Origin: an uncultured Bacteroidales bacterium
GTDB lineage: Bacteria > Bacteroidota > Bacteroidia > Bacteroidales > P3
Length of the DNA: 38,150 nt
Direction of reading: 5' to 3'
NCBI GenBank assembly: GCA_944320465.1
Contig: CALUHO010000032.1
Coordinates: 1 to 38,150 of the forward strand
Shown: in pieces, positions 35,273 to 38,150 of the stretch
How positions within the stretch are numbered: position 1 is the stretch's first letter
Layout of the letters: every line of letters begins with the position of its first letter
The notes under the pieces: generated by a model
Seen by the model: only the letters and a program-made list of their open reading frames with translations
Databases searched by the model: none
What the model was told of the DNA's origin: nothing
Program-made: the position numbers and the translations under genes

Positions 35273-38065
35273 ATGACAAAACTGTTGAAATTTTTCCTTT
35301 GTTTCTGCGCCTCCTTGCTGATGGCGGGCGGCTTGCAGGCAGAAGAAGTGACTGAAGATGTTTCGGCCAACTTGGGAGCGATCCGGGGCCGTATCGTGGA
35401 TGAAGCCAAGCATACTTTGCCGGGGGCTTCCATTTGGATTTCCAGCCTGCAGGAAGGTGCTGTCAGCGATGTGGACGGGTATTATTCTTTGTCGAATCTG
35501 AATCCGGGAACTTATACTTTGAAAGTGACTTATGTGGGTTTTGCTCCCAAGGAAGTCTTGGTGGAGGTGGTGGCCGGTAAGACCACTTCTTTGGATATCG
35601 TGCTGCATGAAGGAATTCAGTTGAACGAAGTCTCTGTCGTGGGCGCGTTCCGAGGCCAGCGGCGGGCATTGAATGCGCAGAAAAACGAAGTGGGTATCGT
35701 GGATGTGGTTTCATCGGACCAGATTGGCAAGTTTCCGGATGCCAATATCGGGGATGCCTTGAAGCGGATCAGCGGTATCAATGTGCAATACGATCAGGGC
35801 GAAGCCCGTTTCGGCCAGGTGCGTGGTACGTCTGCCGATATGAGTTCGGTGACGATCAACGGGAACCGTCTGCCTTCGGCCGAAGGTGACATCCGTAACG
35901 TGCAGCTGGACTTGATCCCTTCGGACATGATTCAAACTATCGAGGTGAACAAGGTGGTGACTTCGGATATGGACGGGGATGCCATCGGGGGGTCGATTAA
36001 TCTGGTTACCAAGAGCACGCCTTACCGCAGGACGTTTTCCGCCACGGTGGGAAGCGGTTACAATGTGGTCAGCGACAAGGCGCAGCTGAATCTGGGCTTG
36101 ACCTATGGCGACCGTTTCTTCAAGGACAAGTTCGGTATCATGGTGGCTGCTTCTTACCAGAACGCGCCTATCGGTTCGGACGATGTGGAATTTGAATACG
36201 ACCGCGACGAGGAAACCGGCGAAGTGTTCCTGACCGATGCTGAGACGCGCCAGTACTATGTGACCCGTCAGCGTCAGAGCTACTCTTTGTCGTTGGATTA
36301 CGATATCAATGCCAACAACAAGTTGACGTTCAAAGGTATCTATAACCGTCGCCACGATTGGGAAAACCGCTACCGCATTTCGTTCAAGGATTTGGACAAG
36401 CCGGATGAAATGGAGGCCGAAATCGAGACCAAGGGCGGGAACATGGACAACCGGAACGCCCGTCTGGAATTGCAGCAGACCATGGATTTCGCTTTGGATG
36501 GGCAGCATCTGATTGCCAAGCGTCTGAATCTGGACTGGGGGGCTTCTTACTCCCGTGCTAGCGAAGACCGTCCGCATGAACGTTATTTCAATTTGAAACA
36601 GAAAGACCTGGCATTCGATATCGTGGAAGCTGGCGGACGTTTCCCTTATATCAGCAATCCGGCTAACCTTCATGAAGGTGAATGGGAAGTGGATGAACTG
36701 ACTGAATCCAACCAGAACATTTATGAAACCGATATCAAGGGACATTTGGATTTCAGCTTGGATCTGGCCAAAGGGGAATTCAGCAACAAGCTCAAGTTCG
36801 GTGCCAAGCATGTGAGCAAGACCAAGCACAAGGATATCGTGATGTATGACTATGCCGGGGCTTATGAAGATGCGTACGGTTCGGCTTGGTCGGCCAACCT
36901 GGTGGAACAGATTCGCGACGGGTATATGCCGGACGGGGATTATCCTTCCACGGATTTTGTCAGCAACGGGTATCTGGGAAGCTTGCGGCTTTCGGATCTG
37001 GAAGGAGAGCAGGTCCTGGAAGAATCTTCTGGAAACTTCGATGCCGAGGAGCATGTAAGTTCGGCCTATGTCCGCTTCGATCAGAACTTCGGTTCGCAGC
37101 ATCAGTTGGTCGTGGGCTTGCGAATGGAGGCTACGAACCTGGCTTACGAAGGCTTCAACTGGAATATCGATGAGAACGAAGAGGAAAGCTTGGTGGCTAC
37201 CGGCCGTCAGAAGCATCGCTATTTCAACTGGTTGCCGAGTGTTCTGTATCGTTACGACATTACGGACCGTTTGCAATTCCGGGCTTCGTTCACCGAAACG
37301 CTGGCTCGTCCTAAGTATTCGGCTTTGGTTCCCAGCACGCATATCAATCTGTATGATATGGAAATCACTTTGGGTAATCCGGATTTGTCGCCCACCTTGT
37401 CTTACAATTTCGATGCGAGCATCGACTATTTCTTTGAAAGCGTAGGTTTGGTTTCAGCCGGTGTTTTCTACAAGCGGATCAACGACTTTATCGTGGACCA
37501 GCGGATCAGTGGCGAATATGAATATGCCCCTGGTATCTTCGGGGATTTCGACAAGATTGTCCAGCCTGTCAACGCGGGGGATGCCGACCTTCTGGGCGTG
37601 GAGGTGACTTTGCAGCGCGACCTCGGTTTCATCACACCGGCTTTGAAGTGCTTGGGTGTCTATGGCAATTATACTTACACTTACTCCAATGTGCAGAATT
37701 TCAACTTTGAAGGCCGTGAGAACGAACAAGGTTTGCGTCTGCCGGGTTCGCCTGCGCATACCGCCAACGCTTCTCTCTACTTCGAGCTGAAGGGCTTCCA
37801 TTTGAGGCTTTCGTATAACTACGCTTCCTCTTTCATCGATGAAATGGGTGAACATGCCGATTTGGACCGCTATTACGATGCCGTTAACTATTTGGACTTG
37901 AATGCCAGCTATACCTTCGGCAAGGATTTCAAATGGACCGTCTATGCCGAAGCCAACAACCTGCTCAACCAGCCTTTGCGTTACTACCAGGGAACGAAAG
38001 AGCGGACGATGCAGGCGGAGTTTTATGGGGTGAGGTTTAATGCTGGCATCAAACTGAACTTCTAA
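35273..38065 (+). CDS. TonB-dependent outer-membrane receptor with carboxypeptidase-like N-domain
   Basis: Imports a large or scarce nutrient across the outer membrane using TonB energy. Signal peptide (residues 1-24, ending LQAEE), then a CarboxypepD_reg-like beta domain (about 37-115, IRGRIVDEAKHTLPGASIWI), a plug (about 130-250, with FPDANIGDALKRISGINVQY and the VRGTSADMSSVTINGNRLP segment), and a 22-strand barrel ending in the aromatic C-terminus NAGIKLNF. At 930 aa and with this plug it resembles the TonB receptors of the Xanthomonas/Caulobacter type rather than SusC. No SusD partner follows before the window end. Substrate unknown. ATG 35273 gives a proper signal peptide. Confidence 0.92.
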   Translation: MTKLLKFFLCFCASLLMAGGLQAEEVTEDVSANLGAIRGRIVDEAKHTLPGASIWISSLQEGAVSDVDGYYSLSNLNPGTYTLKVTYVGFAPKEVLVEVVAGKTTSLDIVLHEGIQLNEVSVVGAFRGQRRALNAQKNEVGIVDVVSSDQIGKFPDANIGDALKRISGINVQYDQGEARFGQVRGTSADMSSVTINGNRLPSAEGDIRNVQLDLIPSDMIQTIEVNKVVTSDMDGDAIGGSINLVTKSTPYRRTFSATVGSGYNVVSDKAQLNLGLTYGDRFFKDKFGIMVAASYQNAPIGSDDVEFEYDRDEETGEVFLTDAETRQYYVTRQRQSYSLSLDYDINANNKLTFKGIYNRRHDWENRYRISFKDLDKPDEMEAEIETKGGNMDNRNARLELQQTMDFALDGQHLIAKRLNLDWGASYSRASEDRPHERYFNLKQKDLAFDIVEAGGRFPYISNPANLHEGEWEVDELTESNQNIYETDIKGHLDFSLDLAKGEFSNKLKFGAKHVSKTKHKDIVMYDYAGAYEDAYGSAWSANLVEQIRDGYMPDGDYPSTDFVSNGYLGSLRLSDLEGEQVLEESSGNFDAEEHVSSAYVRFDQNFGSQHQLVVGLRMEATNLAYEGFNWNIDENEEESLVATGRQKHRYFNWLPSVLYRYDITDRLQFRASFTETLARPKYSALVPSTHINLYDMEITLGNPDLSPTLSYNFDASIDYFFESVGLVSAGVFYKRINDFIVDQRISGEYEYAPGIFGDFDKIVQPVNAGDADLLGVEVTLQRDLGFITPALKCLGVYGNYTYTYSNVQNFNFEGRENEQGLRLPGSPAHTANASLYFELKGFHLRLSYNYASSFIDEMGEHADLDRYYDAVNYLDLNASYTFGKDFKWTVYAEANNLLNQPLRYYQGTKERTMQAEFYGVRFNAGIKLNF

Positions 38066-38082
38066 AAATTTGAATTCAGGAG

Positions 38083-38150
38083 GGGCATCTGCTGCGTTAT
38101 GCTTCCTCGGCAACATCCTCGCGTACGGAAGTACGCTCCGGTATTGCCTT
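38083..38150. repeat. REP-like repeat, GGGCATC family, cut by the window end
   Basis: Starts GGGCATCTGCTGCG 17 nt after the TonB receptor stop and includes a perfect tetraloop hairpin, GCGTAC-GGAA-GTACGC, at 38121-38136. It shares the order of short blocks with the reverse complement of 21222-21296. The right end lies outside the window. It may form the transcript 3' end. Confidence 0.55.

Noticed and set aside
1..38150. CRISPR arrays, tRNA or rRNA genes, prophage or integrase genes
   Set aside because: No regularly spaced repeats, cloverleaf-like segments or phage-type proteins were recognised on reading; no recombinase for the putative inverton is in the window.

Overview
The window reads as a chromosome segment from a Bacteroidales-type bacterium (phylum Bacteroidota) with mid-range GC. 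The evidence is a type IX secretion (T9SS) C-terminal signal on the first gene, TonB-dependent receptor architecture, promoters of the Bacteroidales type (TTTG then TAnnTTTG), and typical Bacteroidota genes: a long amidophosphoribosyltransferase, a LysS with a C-terminal extension, and a glycogen debranching enzyme/GT4/GH57 trio. I cannot name the genus. I saw no rRNA, tRNA, CRISPR array, phage gene or transposase.

Layout. (1) 1-5580, plus strand: a secreted PNGase F-like glycoamidase, dihydrofolate reductase, mannose-6-phosphate isomerase and a cation/proton antiporter; a truncated miniature transposable element (MITE) abuts the first gene. (2) 5581-6051: an AT-rich spacer flanked by 22-bp inverted repeats, each itself a palindrome. 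It carries an outward-pointing TATCTTTG box and looks like an invertible promoter. (3) 6052-12413, plus: four exported proteins, namely a beta-propeller protein with an OmpA-like end, a TPR-caspase protease, a DUF4384-like protein and an LPP20/FlgT-like protein. The first two share a homologous module, which suggests one periplasmic protease system. This is the best candidate for an undescribed system. (4) 12573-16170, minus: rseP, dxr and a degenerate LytM/M23 membrane protein. (5) 16313-16505: a complete 193-bp MITE with 19-bp terminal repeats and a 5-bp target duplication. (6) 16758-21194, plus: lysS, a LutA/YkgE-like CCG-domain protein and an amidophosphoribosyltransferase; a YqaA/DedA-type membrane protein runs convergently. 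(7) 21924-22205: a second, unrelated MITE-like element, just upstream of a consensus promoter for the glycogen operon. (8) 22444-27968, plus: glycogen debranching enzyme, GT4 glycosyltransferase and a GH57 hydrolase with a long histone H1-like tail, ending in a strong terminator. (9) 28142-34833, minus: a tripartite RND efflux operon (fusion protein, pump, outer-membrane channel) ending in an AraC-type regulator. (10) 35273-38065, plus: a TonB-dependent receptor, followed by a repeat cut by the window end.

Three small dispersed repeat families are visible: the 193-bp MITE (two copies), the 282-bp element (one copy) and a REP-like GGGCATC family (three copies, each within about 30 nt after a stop codon). 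All function calls are from sequence reading alone; no database search was run.
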